From: Prorocentrum cordatum
Lineage: Eukaryota; Sar; Dinophyceae; Prorocentrales; Prorocentraceae
Length of the DNA: 64,000 nt
Direction of reading: 5' to 3'
Assembly: GCA_963575745.1 (NCBI GenBank)
Contig: CAUYUJ010015512.1
Coordinates: forward strand, 222,738 to 286,737
Part shown: positions 21,136 through 32,337 of the stretch, piece after piece
Layout of the letters: every line of letters begins with the position of its first letter
Position numbering within the stretch: position 1 is the first letter of the stretch
Notes under the pieces: model-generated
Databases searched by the model: none
Told to the model about the DNA's origin: nothing
Seen by the model: the letters and a program-made list of their open reading frames with translations, nothing else
Made by a program: the position numbers and the translations under genes

Positions 21136-22029
21136 GGGCTAGTCATGGAACCCTCTTGGGCACTTACCTGCGGCTCTCCCAGAACCTTGAGATGGCCCAG
21201 AGGACTCCAAGGGGGCCCCGAGCGTCTTGGACCTCTCTCGGGCCCTCTTGGGTTCCCTCTCAAAGCCTTGAGAGGGCCCCGCGAAGGCTCCAACAGGACC
21301 CCAAGAGAGAACACCTCATATTTTGTCAAGAGCTTCGGCCCTTGAGAGCCTCGTATGACCCCGCCTCAAGCCTGTAGAACCGCTCAGGAGGCCCGTCAGA
21401 GCCCTTCAGGGGGAGGCCGGCTTTCAGAGCTTCCTGGGAGCTGATTAGGAGGCCCTGCAGAACTTCTCAGATGGCTCTCAGGAGCCTCGCAGAAGCTTTG
21501 GCTGAGGCCCAACAGGGCCTCGCATGAAGCCCGTTCGAGTCTCTCCTCAAGAGCGTCTCAGTAGCCTCTCAGGAGGCCCTTCGGAGCGTCTCCAGAGCCT
21601 CTCAGGACACCCTGCAAAGCCCCTCCAGAGCATCTCCTCTCAAGAGCTCCTTCAGAAATTTCAATAACATGTTATGAGGCCCGTCAGAGCCTCTCAGGAG
21701 CCTCTCATGAGGCCCTTGAGAGCCTCTCAAGCACCTCTCATGAGCATTTTTTCAGGAGCCTTCCAATGATGCCCTCTCAGAGCTTCTCACGGGGACGGGG
21801 GGAGGGATTCAGAGCCTTTCGTTACGCTCTCAAAATATTTGAGGCGACCCTTCAGAGCGTACCAGGACGCCCGCCAGGGTGTCTGACTCGGGGGCGGCTT
21901 CAACGCGGCCTTGGAGAGGGGGGGCTTTGATGGGCCTCTTCTGAGCCCCTCATGAAGCCATTCAAAGCCTCTCAAGAGAAAATCGTGAGGCCTTTGAGAA
22001 CCGCTCAAGAACCTCTGAAGATGTCACTC

Positions 22030-23010
22030 AGCACGTGCCCAGAGCCTCTCGAGAGCCTCTCAGGACCCCATTGAGGGCCGCCCAAGAGCCTCTCTGGAAA
22101 CTTGGCAGGGCCTCTCAGTAGGCTTCCCAGGGGCCTTGCAGAACTTCCCAACATCCTCTCAGAAGGCACGCCAGAGCTTTTCAAGAACCCCTCGGGGCTT
22201 CATTCAGAGCGTAAGCCCTGAGTAACCGGTCAGGAGGGTATCTCGAGAGATTCTCAAGAGCTCGCGGTGCCCTCCAGAGCTCTTCAAGAATCGATCATAA
22301 AGCCTTTCTGAGACTCTCGAGACCTGCCCAGGAGGCCCTCTTAGATCATCTCAAGAGCATCTCAGGAGCCTCTCGCGAAGCCCCTCGGAGCCTCTCCATG
22401 GCCTCTCCTCTCCAGGGCCACCCAGCAGCTCCTTCAGATCATGTCATGAGCATCTCTGGAAGCCCTTCAGAGCCTCCCAACATCGAATTGTAAGGCACCA
22501 TATAGCTTCACAATAACTTCTGACGAGGTCGCTCCGCGTATGCCAAGAGCCTCGCTCGCCAGAGCCTCCCAGGAATCCCTTCAGAGCCTCCTGATTGCCT
22601 CCCTGGAAGCTTTTCAGAATCTCTCAGGAGGCCGTCCAGAGGCCTTGAAGAATCCTCTCAGGATCCTCTCACAAGGCACGCCAGAGCTTCTCGAGAGCCT
22701 CTCGAGGCCCCCGTCAGAGCTTCTCATGAGCTTTTGATGAGGCCCTGGCCGAGCGGGGGAAGGCCCCCAAGATATGATCAGGAGCTTCTCCTGAAGCCCT
22801 CCAGAGCCTTTCTTGAGTCTACCATGGAGCTGTTCAAAGCCCCTCGAGAGCTGCCCTGGAGACCCTTCAAGGCTTCCCAGGAGCGTCTCTCAGGAGGCCC
22901 TCCCTTTGGAGCTTCCGTTCAAGGGCCTCTCTGGAGCTCTTTCAGAACATCTCTGGAAGCCCTTCAGAGTCACTCTAGAGGTTCTCATGCGGCCACTCAG
23001 AGCTTATCGA
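22030..23010 (+). repeat. Segmental duplication in the minisatellite, copy 2
   Basis: Matches 19955-20960 with an offset of about 2,085 bp (gtaaccggtcaggaggg at 22223, cgtatgccaagagcctcgct at 22536, gagcgggggaagg at 22752). Confidence 0.85.
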
Positions 23011-23599
23011 GAGCTTCCCAGGAGCCTCTTCAGACGCCTCCCAGGATGCGCTTCAGAGCTTCTCGGGGAGTGGCGGGGTTAGGACATTCCAGGGTACTCT
23101 CAAAATATGGCAGGAGGCTCCAGAGCGTGTCAGGACCCCTCTCATGACTTCTCGCGGAGGGAGGGGGGGGGGGAGCTTCTGGGTGGCTCAGTGGGCTCTG
23201 GAGAGCCTCTCCAGAGCTTGTCAGAACCCCCTTCGGAGCCTCTCAAGAGCTAATACTGAAGCCCGTAATAGCCTCTCACAAGGCCACTTAGAGCATGCCA
23301 AAGGCCTCTCAAGAGCCTCTGCGGAAGCCATTCAGTGCCTCCAAAGAGCCACTCTGGAAAGTATGTCATAGCGCATCACGAGGCTCTCACGAAGCTTTTT
23401 CAGAATCTCTCAGGAGCCCCGTAGGAGGCACTTCAGAGCTTCTGAATAGCTTCGCGGGGCGGCCTTCAAAGCGTCGCAAGCGCCCCTCAGGAAGCCCTTT
23501 AGAGCCTCGTAAGAGCCTCTTATTGAGCCCTTATTCACCACTCAGCAGGTCCGTCAGAGCGTTTCAGAAGGGGGGGTCTTCATAGCCTCGCACTGTTTT

Positions 23600-23722
23600 T
23601 TTTCCTGTTCTCTCTCTCTCTCTCTCCCTCTCTCTCTCTCGCTCTCTCCCTCCCCCCTCTGCCCATGTCAGGTCGTCGGGTGGTCAGGCGGTCGGGTGGT
23701 CAGGCGGTCAGGCGGCCGCGTT
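23600..23722 (+). repeat. CT microsatellite and GGTCGGGTGGTCAGGC repeats
   Basis: tctctctctctctctccctc to about 23660, then ggtggtcaggcggtc units to about 23715. Confidence 0.9.
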
Positions 23723-23724
23723 GC

Positions 23725-24550
23725 CAGCGCTAGAGATGCCCCGCCCCCCCCCCCCCCTCCCAGACCGGCGCCCTTTGCTAGAAAGCCCGCTCTGCTACAC
23801 GAGCCCCCGCCCCAAGTTGATTAAACAAATCATTGGTGCTAGACGTGCCCCTCTGCTGTGCGCCGCCCTCTGCTGGGCAAGGCCCCGCCCCCAGTTGATT
23901 TAAATAGAACACATGAAGCTAGACGTGCCCCACTGCTGTGCACTGTCCTCCGCTAGACAAAGCCCCTCCCCCAGGGTGATAAACATAATCCTTTTTTGTC
24001 CAAGACGTGCGCCTCTGTTCTGCACCGCCCTCTGCTAAACAAGCCCCCCCTTCCCAGCTTGACTAAATCATCGTCCTTGGTGCTTGACGCGCCCCATGCG
24101 GTGCGCCACGCTCTGCCAGACGATGCCCATCCCCAAGTTGATGTGAAAAGGAACCCTTGGTGCTAGGCGTGTCCTCTGCTGTGCAGAACCCACTGCTAGA
24201 CGAGGTGCGCGTCTAGCATCAGGGAGCCGCTTGTTTAACTCAATTGTGGAGGGGGCTTGTTGTCTGGCGGAGGGCGGTGCACAACAGAGGGGCACGTCTA
24301 GCACCAAGGTTTCTGGTTCAATCGGCTTGGGAAGGCGCCTCGTCTAGCAGAGGGCGACGCACAGCAGAGGGGCACGTCTAGCACCAGGGATATGTTTGAA
24401 ATAAACTTTGGGAGGGGCCTCATCCAGGAGAGCGCGGTGCACGGCAGAGGGGCACGTCTAGCTCCAGGGTTTTTTTATAAACAAGTTGGGGAAGGGTCTT
24501 GTCTAGCAGATAGCGATGCACAGCGGAGGCGCGCGTCTAGCGCCAACAGC
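23725..24550. repeat. Inverted (head-to-head) satellite, ~85-bp units
   Basis: Left arm units read gctagacgtgcccctctgct and gtgcgccgccctctgct (near 23727, 23842, 23938, 24002, 24083, 24162). From about 24205 the orientation flips to ggcacgtctagcacc preceded by cagcagaggg (24206, 24291, 24380, 24447, 24530). The centre is near 24200, giving a palindrome of roughly 800 bp with diverged arms. Confidence 0.9.
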
Positions 24551-24559
24551 AGCAGGATG

Positions 24560-25245
24560 AGCAGCATGAGCGGCAGCAGGAAGAACAGCATGATGATGAG
24601 GAGGGGAGAATCACGCATTATGTAGAGAGAGGGAGAGAGAGATGCCCGTTCTCGTCTCCCCGTTCCCCCACGTTCAATTTCCCCCCGCGCTAGAGGAGCG
24701 ATGAAGAGCAGGATATGGAGGAGGAGGAGGAAGCGGAGGCGGATGATACTCAGCATGCGGGATGAAGAAGTAGGAGCGTAAGCTGGAAGAGAAAGGGGAA
24801 ACCACATTTATGGGCAGAGACGAGGGATGAGGAGGGGGGGCGTGATGATCAGGAGAAGGATGAGGATGATAATCGGAGGGGGGAGAGAAGAGATGATGAG
24901 GGGAGGAGGAGGAGGAGGAGGAAGATGAGGAGGATGACGACGACGACGAGGAGAGGGCGAGGTGGAGTGGGAGGTGAAAGAGGACGAGGAGGAGGAGGAG
25001 GAGGGGGGAGAATAATCAAGAAATGGCGAAGGAGACGGATACAGCACAAGGGTGATGATGATGATGGGGTGGTGGAAGGGAGGAACAGGGAGAGAGCGAC
25101 AGGGGTAGCGGGGAGGAAAATGATGAGGACAGGAGGGGGCAAGGAGAGGGGAAGTGAAGTAAAATGATGAGGAGTAATGTGAATAGGAAGAAGAAGCGGA
25201 TAAGGAAGAGGAGATGAGGAATTAGAGCGGTGATGGAGTAGGAGG
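24560..25245 (+). repeat. Polypurine GGA/GAT-rich tract
   Basis: Purine-rich plus strand (gaggaggaggagg, gatgatgaggagg). Reverse-strand open frames encode L/P/S runs. No gene. Confidence 0.88.
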
Positions 25246-25920
25246 ATGATGATAACACCTTGGCGGGGTCTCTTTGGGATTATTGGACCCCTTGTAGGGC
25301 TCAATCCAGCCACGTCGGGTGGTTCCGTAGAGCCTCAAGAGCTTACATCCATAGGCGCGTGATCGTATACTTCGTCACGACAATGGTTTTATAGTCTGTT
25401 GAATTTTCCCCCGAGCTGCGCCCCCGCCACTCCGGGGGAAAAATGCACAGCGCGACTTCTACAGTCTCGACGCCTGGGTCATCGTAGTAGGAGGAATCGA
25501 GGAGGCCACAACGACGCTTGCCACAACGACGGCGAAAATCATGGTGATGATGATGGCGATGATGACATGCTGGCTGCGATGATGACGAGAATGACGATGA
25601 TGGCGATGAAAATGTGCGTAGGGGGAGCAGGACGAGGAGGAGGAGAAAGAGGAAGAGCAGGAGGATGATCAGGAGGACGTGGGAGGGCGGGGAAAGGGAA
25701 TAGAACAGTCTGCGAAAGTCATGACGATAAGGAAGAGAAGAGGATCGACACAAGGAGATATTAGGGACAAGTAAACTAACGATTGTGAATTCTCATAAAA
25801 AGGAATAAAGTATAGCAGGATATAAGGGATTAGGGTAGTGACGCAGTGTGAGCATGAGAAAGAGAGGGAACGCGCATTATACCACAATGATCCCCTCACA
25901 TATATATATACACACACTGA
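25246..25920. other. Mixed stretch with hairpin, GAT patch and AT island
   Basis: Contains the ttttcccccgag ... ctccgggggaaaa hairpin at 25403-25443, a GAT-rich patch at about 25535-25630, and an AT island (catatatatatacacacac) at 25899-25918 next to R1 copy C. No gene recognised. Confidence 0.55.
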
Positions 25921-25929
25921 AAACTTACA

Positions 25930-27396
25930 TTTTCTAGATTCGCCCCGGGGCAACGGGGCGCGCGCCCCGTGTATGAATGCGCGCAATGAACCTGGACCCG
26001 CCCGCGCCCATTCGTTAAGTAGTTTCGCCGGACATCAGGAATTCGCCGCCATGGGCGAATTTTCACAGCGAGCCCGCCCCCGCCCAAAAACGAGTTGCGC
26101 CCGACAACGACGAGCGGCTCCTGGGCCCCAAGCGCAGCCGTTATCGCCAAGAACGGCGGACGACGACTACGACGACGACCGCGAAGGTGGCGACGACGAC
26201 GACGACGACCGCCACAACGACGGCGACCGCAGCGACCGCGGCGACCGCGACGAAGACGACATGCGTCCTCGCCACGTCGCCGGCCGCTGCTTAGCCCTCG
26301 CTCCTCTGCCGACACATCATCGGCATCCTCGCTCGCCTCGTCCTTCTAATCCTTCTGCCCTCCCCCCCTCCTCGTCCTCCTCCTCCTTCGTATCTTCGCG
26401 TTCTTTCCCCTCGCGCTCCCCCGCTGCCCTCCCGATGGGGGCCGCGACGGAGCGCGGCGGCCGCCGGGGTGCCACTGTGTCCATCAGGGATCGCGCGCCC
26501 CCCGTTCCATGTGCCCGGGCGGCAGAGGTTGCCCGCGCAATGTGGGAATTGCCGCCAGAACGATTGGAACGCGCCCAAACAGGTTCGGCACCCGCGCAGA
26601 CAGGGAAGAAATTATAACAAAGGAACAAAACGACCGTCTTCAACGAGCTGCAGACTGCAACGCCCAAAGAGAATCATCGAATGACATTCGCCACTCAACG
26701 TCGGCAGCGCGCGCAGGCGCGCGCCACGGGCCAGGTCATTGACGCGCCGCACTTTGGCTCGCGCGTCCGGCGGCGACAGTGGGAGACGGGCGCCGCTTCG
26801 TGCCCGGGCGCTCTTCCAAGCTAATCCTTCGCAGGGCCGCTGGCGCGGGCGGTTCCACGTTTGCCGCGCGATTTCTCCCCCGCGGCCGGATGGCTAACAT
26901 GCGCCGCGCAACGCAGACGATGCGAGACATTGACAGTCAAATGTCAACTGATGCAACGGGCCCCGCCTGGTCTGATTCGATATCGTTCCGGTGTCCGTCC
27001 CTGTGCGCGTGGGACCTGCGGGGCCTGCGGGGCCCGTGGGACCTGCGAGACCTGCGCGACCTGCGAGACCTGCGGGGCCTGTGAAACTCGCGGGGCCTGC
27101 GATGCCTGGGGGGGGCATGCGGGACTGACAAGACCAATGGGACATGCGGGGCGTTGTCCAACGGAGCGCGTTGACAATCTGGCGGAGGGCGGGTTCTCAC
27201 ACGCGGGATGCAATTTGGGTTGCCCGGAGATCCCACTCCACCATTGGGCGGGCGCGGGCTTCGTGTGTAAATTGAGACACAGAACGGATGTCGCGCAAAG
27301 TGGAGCACCCTGGCGCGCCCACTTTACGATTTGGGTGTTCCGCGTTTGGCGCGTGGGAAAAAAAAGGCGGGAAACGCCCGTCGTAAAGTGGGAGAT
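25930..27396 (+). mobile_element. R1 element, copy C (5' arm missing)
   Basis: Collinear with copy B from ttcgttaagtagtttcgccg (26012) through the cgccgccatgggcg ATG, a (GAC)n-like array at about 26158-26265, the conserved middle (gaacgcgcccaaacaggttc at 26566) and a short GGGACCTGC minisatellite (27005-27100) to the 3' arm at about 27228-27335 (cattgggcgggcgcggg ... ggcgcgcccactttacgat). The 5' arm is replaced by other GC-rich DNA. The frame 25838-26617 crosses the element and is not taken as a gene. Confidence 0.85.
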
Positions 27397-27640
27397 GCTT
27401 TGTTTTCTCTAAAACAATGCGTTGTTCTGTAACAAATCCTTGCTCTGATTCAAACAATTCCACTTTGCGACGCACGCTTCCTGTTTTTCTTTATTCACGC
27501 GCGAAGCGCAGAAGAAAAAACAAATCGCCTGGCGAAGGACCCAACCATGCGCAGTTCTGAATACCGCAAATGTGTTTGCATTCTTCGATCGCGCTCCCTA
27601 TGGGGCCACGAACCGCATAAGGGGCGCGCCGAATTGCGCG
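27397..27640. other. Lower-GC spacer, no gene seen
   Basis: Contains the partial palindrome acgcgcgaagcgcagaag. Nothing coding is recognised. Confidence 0.4.
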
Positions 27641-27644
27641 ACGG

Positions 27645-27775
27645 GGTACACAACGCGAGCGAATACGATTGGTCTATTTACGAGAGACTGAGCGCGGGTG
27701 AGTCTTAGCGCGAGCGAGTCTGAGCGTGAATGAGTCTGCGTGCGATTGAGTATATTTGCACGAGTGCGAGCATGG
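27645..27775 (+). repeat. GAGTCTGAG minisatellite
   Basis: Irregular gtgagtctta, gcgagtctgagc, atgagtctgcg units. The same motif makes a longer array at about 59925-60260. Confidence 0.75.
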
Positions 27776-28264
27776 CCACGCCTGATGTAAATGTATATGA
27801 ATGTGAATGGCTCGCGCATGCCAGTGGCCGCCGCAGGGCGCTTCCCCGGGGCCCCCGACGGCGGCGCTCGCACGCCGCGGCGCCCATGCCGGCGCGCCCC
27901 TCACGAGGATCGCGCCCGCTTCCTCCCTGTTATTTGTCTGCCTCCTTGCCCGCGAGCGCTGGCGCCCATGGCTGCGGGCGCGGCGCCGCGCGGAGCCCCC
28001 GCGACGCGCGCCGGTCGCCCCGACGGGTCCGGGCGACGCGCACGGGTCGTGCGCTGCGCGGAGCAGAGAGAGCTAGCTGGCTGGCAGATAGCGGGCACGG
28101 CTGCGGCCGCCGGGCAGAGCAACGATGGGGGCGAGCGAGGCGCTGGGCAGAGCGCAGCGCGGAATTCCCGCGACGCGCGCTGGTCGCCCCGAGAGGGCCC
28201 CGGCGACGCGCGCGGGTCGCCCGCGGCGCGAGGCCAGGGCCGTCGCCCCCCTCCGGCGCCGCTT
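27776..28264. other. Very GC-rich stretch, no gene assigned
   Basis: Open in nearly all frames because stops are rare in such GC-rich DNA. cgacgcgcgcgggtcgcccg and cgacgcgcgctggtcgcccc repeat near 28000, 28160 and 28205. It may be an intron of the minus-strand gene on its right. Confidence 0.4.
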
Positions 28265-28467
28265 CCTGCGCGCAGCAAACTGCTCCAGCTGCCTCCCCGA
28301 GCCCACCGACGGCCCTGCCAGGAGGAACTCGACGCGCGGCGCCCGCGTGAGCAGGAGGTCCTCGTGGCGCGCGGCGCGCGAGAGCAGCGCGTAGAGCTCC
28401 AGCCGCCAGTCGTCGCCCTCCTTCTTGCCGTTCCCCACCTCGTGGCGGCCGCAGTCCAGGATCACGC
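28265..28467 (-). CDS. Exon candidate, unknown conserved-looking protein (downstream exon)
   Basis: On the minus strand cgcccag|GCGTGATCC gives an AG|G acceptor at 28468. The frame after it reads VILDCGRHEVGNGKKEGDD, WRLELYALLSRAARHEDLLL and PRVEFLLAGPSVGSG, ending near QFAARR. It alternates charged and hydrophobic residues like a real globular segment, and has no repeats. Together with the exon at about 28640-28912 it suggests a minus-strand gene in which the 90-bp satellite lies just upstream. The other two minus frames are also open, so the call rests on composition and the splice-like boundary. Family not recognised. Confidence 0.45.
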
Positions 28468-28639
28468 CTGGGCGATGTCAGCCGAGGGCGCAGCGCGCCG
28501 GACAGCCGACGGCCCAGGGCGAGAGTCCGCGGGGCCGAGAGGTCTGGATGCGGACTGCCCGCGCCCAGCAGGTCTGGCCGTCAACTGCCCCAGAGCGATG
28601 CCCCCTCGCCCCGTCGCCTTTGCGCATGGCGCGCCCCTG

Positions 28640-28912
28640 GCACGCCGCCGCGGCGACGGCCCCGCCGCGCGAGAAGGGGAAGCCCGTTCGGGTGACCTTG
28701 GAGGCGCGGAAGGTGAACGGCTCCGACGTGCGAGGCTCGATGAACACCAGCTTGCCCGTGAGGTCCCCCGCGAAGCTCTCATCGTGGCGCCCGAGGTCGC
28801 CCATGAGGGGCGCGCTCGCGCACTTCTCCATGTGCGCCCCAAACCCCAGCGGCAAGTGCTTCAGATAGATTATTTCCCCCCCGTCTCTCTCGGCCATGTC
28901 AACGTCGCCCCG
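28640..28912 (-). CDS. Exon candidate, unknown protein (upstream exon)
   Basis: The minus strand reads DVDMAERDGGEIIYLKHLP, LGFGAHMEKCASAPLMGDLG, RHDESFAGDLTGKLVFIEP and RTSEPFTFRASKVTRTGF. This is well-mixed protein-like sequence with predicted beta-strand stretches and no low complexity. It is followed, across an interval of about 180-200 bp with no obvious protein, by the AG|G acceptor at 28467. The 90-bp satellite begins directly 5' of it, so the true start or acceptor may have been displaced. I know of no motif that names it; GKLVFIEPRTSEPFTF would be the best query. Confidence 0.5.
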
Positions 28913-28924
28913 ATCTCGACATGG

Positions 28925-30262
28925 GCGCGGCGCCCGCGTGCGAACGCAACCACTGGGGCCTTCGGCGGAGCTCCCTAAAAGGGCCGCGAAACGTGTGAGG
29001 GGTGCGCCGAAATGGGTGCGGTGCCCGCATGCGAACGCAGCCACTGGGGCCTCGGTGGAGCTACCAATGGGACCACGAAGCGTGTGAAGGGTGTGCCGAA
29101 ATCGATGCGGTGCCCGCGTGCGAACGCAGCCACTGGGGCCTTCGGCGGAGCTTCGCATGGGGGCACGAAGCGTGTGAGGGGGTGTGCCGACATGGATGCG
29201 GGGCCCGCATGCGAACGCAGCCACTGGGACCTCCGGTGGAGCTCCCAATGAGACCACAAAACGTGAGGGGTGTGCCGACATTGGTGCGGTGCCCGCATGC
29301 GAACGCAACCACTGGGGCTTTCGGCGGAGCCCCCTAAAGGGCCACGAAACGTGTGAGGGGTGTAGCGACATGGGTGCGGTGCCCGCACGCGACCGCAGCC
29401 ACTGGGGCCTTCGGCGGCGCTCCCTAAGGGGCCACGAAACGTGTGAGGGTGTGCCGAAATGGGTGCGGTGCCCGCATGCGAACGCAGCCACTGGGACCTT
29501 CGGTGGAGCTCCCTGCAGGACCACGAAACGTGTGAGGGGTGTGCCGAAATGGGTACGGCGCCCGCATGCGAACGCAGCCACTGGGGCTTTTCGACTGAGC
29601 TCCGTATGGGGCCACGAAACGTGTGGGGGGTGTAGCGACATGGGTGCGGTGCCCGCGTGCGAACGCAGCCACTGGGGCCTTCGGCGCAGCTCCCTATGGG
29701 GCCACGAAACGTGTGAGGGGTGTGCCGAAATGGGTGCGATGCCAGTGTGCGAACGCAACCGCTGGGGTTTTCGGCAGAGCTCCCTAAGGGGCCACGAAAC
29801 GTGTGAGGTGTGTGCCGAAATCGATGCGGTGCCCGCGTGCGAACGCAACCACTGGGGTTTTCGGCGGAGCTCCGTATGGGGCCACGAAACGTGTGAAGGG
29901 TGTGCCGAAATGGGTGCGGCGCCCGCATGCGAGCGCAGCCACTGGGATCATCGGTGGTGCCCCCTATGGGAACACGAAGCGTGAGGGGTGTACCGAGATG
30001 GGTGCGGTGCCCGCATGCGAACGCAGCCACTGGGGCCTTCGGCGGAGCGCCCTAAGGGGCCACGAAACGTGTGATGGGTGTGCCGAAATGCGTGCGGCGC
30101 CCGCATGCGAACGCAGCCAGTGGGATCTCCTGTGGGGTTCCCTATGGGACCACGAAGCGTGTGAGGGGGTGTGCCGAAATTGGTGCGGTGTGCCCGCACG
30201 CGAACGCAGCCACTGGGGCCTTCGGCGGCGCTCCCTAAGGGGCCACGAAAGGTGTGAGGGGT
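28925..30262. repeat. 90-bp satellite, about 15 tandem units
   Basis: The phrase cgaacgcagccactgggg recurs at 28941, 29032, 29121, 29212, 29300, 29390, 29479, 29569, 29660, 29750, 29840, 29930, 30018, 30108 and 30200, a spacing of 88-92 bp. Each unit also holds gccacgaaacgtgtgagggg. Because 90 bp is 30 codons, frames on both strands stay open for up to 456 codons, but indels of 1-2 bp between units move the frame, which argues against selection for a protein. Confidence 0.95.
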
Positions 30263-30264
30263 CG

Positions 30265-30420
30265 TATGATGATGATGACTGCGATGATGGTGGTGATAAT
30301 GATGAAGATGATGACGGTCATGATGATGTGATTGTAATACCGGTGATGATGGTGATGGTGATGATGCTGATGATGCCGATGATGGTGATGATGGTGATGG
30401 TGGGAGGAGGAAGGAGGGGA
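30265..30420 (+). repeat. GAT array
   Basis: gatgatgatgactgcgatgatgg and variants, shading into a GGAGGA patch at 30400-30450 just before R1 copy D. Confidence 0.9.
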
Positions 30421-30489
30421 GAAAGGAAGAGGAAGAAAGAGAGGAGAGGAACGCGGGGCACCGTCTCTGCAAAACAAGGACCCAACACC

Positions 30490-30835
30490 ACAGGATGGTT
30501 GGGAAAACGCAGAAAACACGTCGTAACGTGGGCGCGTCGGGACGCGCCACTTTGCGCGCAGCTCGTCCCATGTGTGATTCTACGAACTAAACTTGCCACC
30601 GTCCGATCGTTAAGAGGGGCCCCTGGACAACGGGACGTGCGTCCCGCAACCAAATTTACACAATGAACCTGAACCCGCCCGCGCCGAATCGTTAAGTACT
30701 CTGGACAAGCATCAAACATTTGCCGCCATGGGCGGATTTTCATGGTGAGCCCGCTCCCGCCCAATAAGGACTTGCGCCTAGCAACGACGAGCGGCTCTCG
30801 GGCCCCAGGAACAGCCGTTATTGCCAAAAACGGCG

Positions 30836-30892
<57 letters not shown>

Positions 30893-31760
30893 CGAGGCGA
30901 CGTCGACGACGACGGCGGCGATGACGACCACGACGATGGCGACGACGACGACGACCACGACAACGACGGCGACCACAGCGACCGCGGCGACCACGACGAA
31001 GACGACGTGCGTGTTCGCCGCGTCGCCAGCCACTGCTCTCGCTGCTCTGCCGAGACATCATCGGCATCTTCAGTCGCCTCGTCCCTCTAATCCTCCTCCC
31101 CCCCCTCTCGTTTCCCCCCTCCTTCGCGTCTTGATTTTTTCTCCTCGCGCCCCCCCACCCCGCTGCCCTCCCAGGGAAGCCGCGACAGAGCGCGGCAGCC
31201 GCCCGGGTGCCATTGCATCTATGAGGGATCGCGCGCTCCCCATTCCATGTGCCCGAACGGTCGAAGTTGCCCGCGCTACACGGTAATTGCCACCAGAAAG
31301 ACAGGGACAAATCCAAACAGGTTCGACATCCACACAGCCGGGAAAACAGTTATAACAAAGTCAACAAACCGACCGTCTTCAACGAGCTGCAGGCGGCAAC
31401 GCCCAAAGAGGATCATTAAGCGAGACTCGCCGTTCAATGTTCAAAGTCGTTGGTATGACATACTTTGGCTGGCGCGCCCAGTGGCAACAGTAGGAGGCAG
31501 ACGCCACTTACTGCCCGGGTGTTCTTCCAAACTAATCCTTCACAGGGCAACTGGCGTGGGCACTTCCACGTTCTGCCGTGCGAATTCGTTCCCGCAATCG
31601 GATGGCGAACATGCACCGCGCAACGCAGACGAGACGCTCTTCCGAAACATTGACAAGCGGATGCCAGTTGATGCGACGGGCCCCGCCTGGTCTGATTCAA
31701 CATCGTTTCGGTTTCCATCCGTATGCAACTTTTGTTACAAACTATGTTCACGGGGATGTG
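30490..31760 (+). mobile_element. R1 element, copy D (3' part missing)
   Basis: The 5' arm at about 30516-30640 (cgtgggcgcgtcgggacgcg ... gtccgatcgttaagagg) aligns with copy B's 5' arm. Then gaatcgttaagta, the cgccgccatgggcgg ATG, a (GAC)n array at 30835-30960 and the conserved middle, ending with ccgcctggtctgattc and acggggatg at 31757. The cysteine-type minisatellite and 3' arm are missing. Confidence 0.85.
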
Positions 31761-32054
31761 GATGATGCCCGTTTTCACTATGGTAACTATTTTCGCGCTT
31801 CTCGCACCGCGAAGCGCGATAATCTTTGCGATTTCGCGCAGCCTCTCTCTTCCCTGGGAACAGGATGAAGGACTCGCGCCTCATTCTGAAATCACCCAGA
31901 CCGCGAAACGCGACTAACTTCGCACCCTCGTGGTGGCCGTAGGTGAGGATGTCAAGGTCTGGGATGGTGCGAGGGAGCGCCGACCAAAAAGCGGGGCCAT
32001 CGGCCCCCTGCCCAACGCCATGGGCAGGGCACCGGTCGATCCTTCCCGTTGCAG
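31761..32054. other. No gene recognised
   Basis: Includes the short palindromic phrase accgcgaagcgcgat and lower GC DNA with no clear repeat. Confidence 0.35.
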
Positions 32055-32121
32055 CCGCTGGATCCCGACACGTGTCAGACGGCGGTGTCCTTAGTCAGCT
32101 TCGAGTTCGCAAGGCAGTCTG
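32055..32121 (+). CDS. Exon candidate with good splice boundaries
   Basis: A plus-strand acceptor (atccttcccgttgcag|CCG) at 32054 and donor (CAGTCTG|GTGAGG) at 32121 bracket 67 nt reading PLDPDTCQTAVSLVSFEFA then RQS. The donor matches the standard eukaryotic consensus and is of the same type as the donor at 32941 on the same strand, so the two may belong to one plus-strand gene. Between them, 32160-32300 and 32620-32720 also contain protein-like frames. The family is unknown. Confidence 0.4.
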
Positions 32122-32337
32122 GTGAGGCCCCGAGAACATGCAAACAAAGTTAGTGCACCCATGGGGGAACGACAAACAGTGGCAGGCGGGCCTCTCCACC
32201 CTCAGCCGTCTCACTGCACACATCCCCGCGCGCAGATCCTCGCACCAACGCCCCTGCGTCCGAGCCGCGCCGTCAGATATCGACACGCCGCAACTTGGCG
32301 GCGCGTACAACGGGGTAGGGGGAGGGATGAAAGCTTC

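Larger units (their letters stand above)
19900..23600 (+). repeat. 3.7 kb GAGCCTCTC minisatellite
   Basis: Degenerate 11-12 bp units (gagcctctcaaga, gagcctctcagga) continue for the whole interval apart from short breaks. Frames open through it give SLSRASQE-like peptides that follow the unit and are not genes. A G-rich break lies at 21090-21135. Confidence 0.93.

Noticed and set aside
28478-29848. A 456-codon minus-strand open frame
   Set aside because: Only the last part (below 28912) is protein-like. The rest is the 90-bp satellite, whose length is a multiple of three, and unit indels shift the frame.
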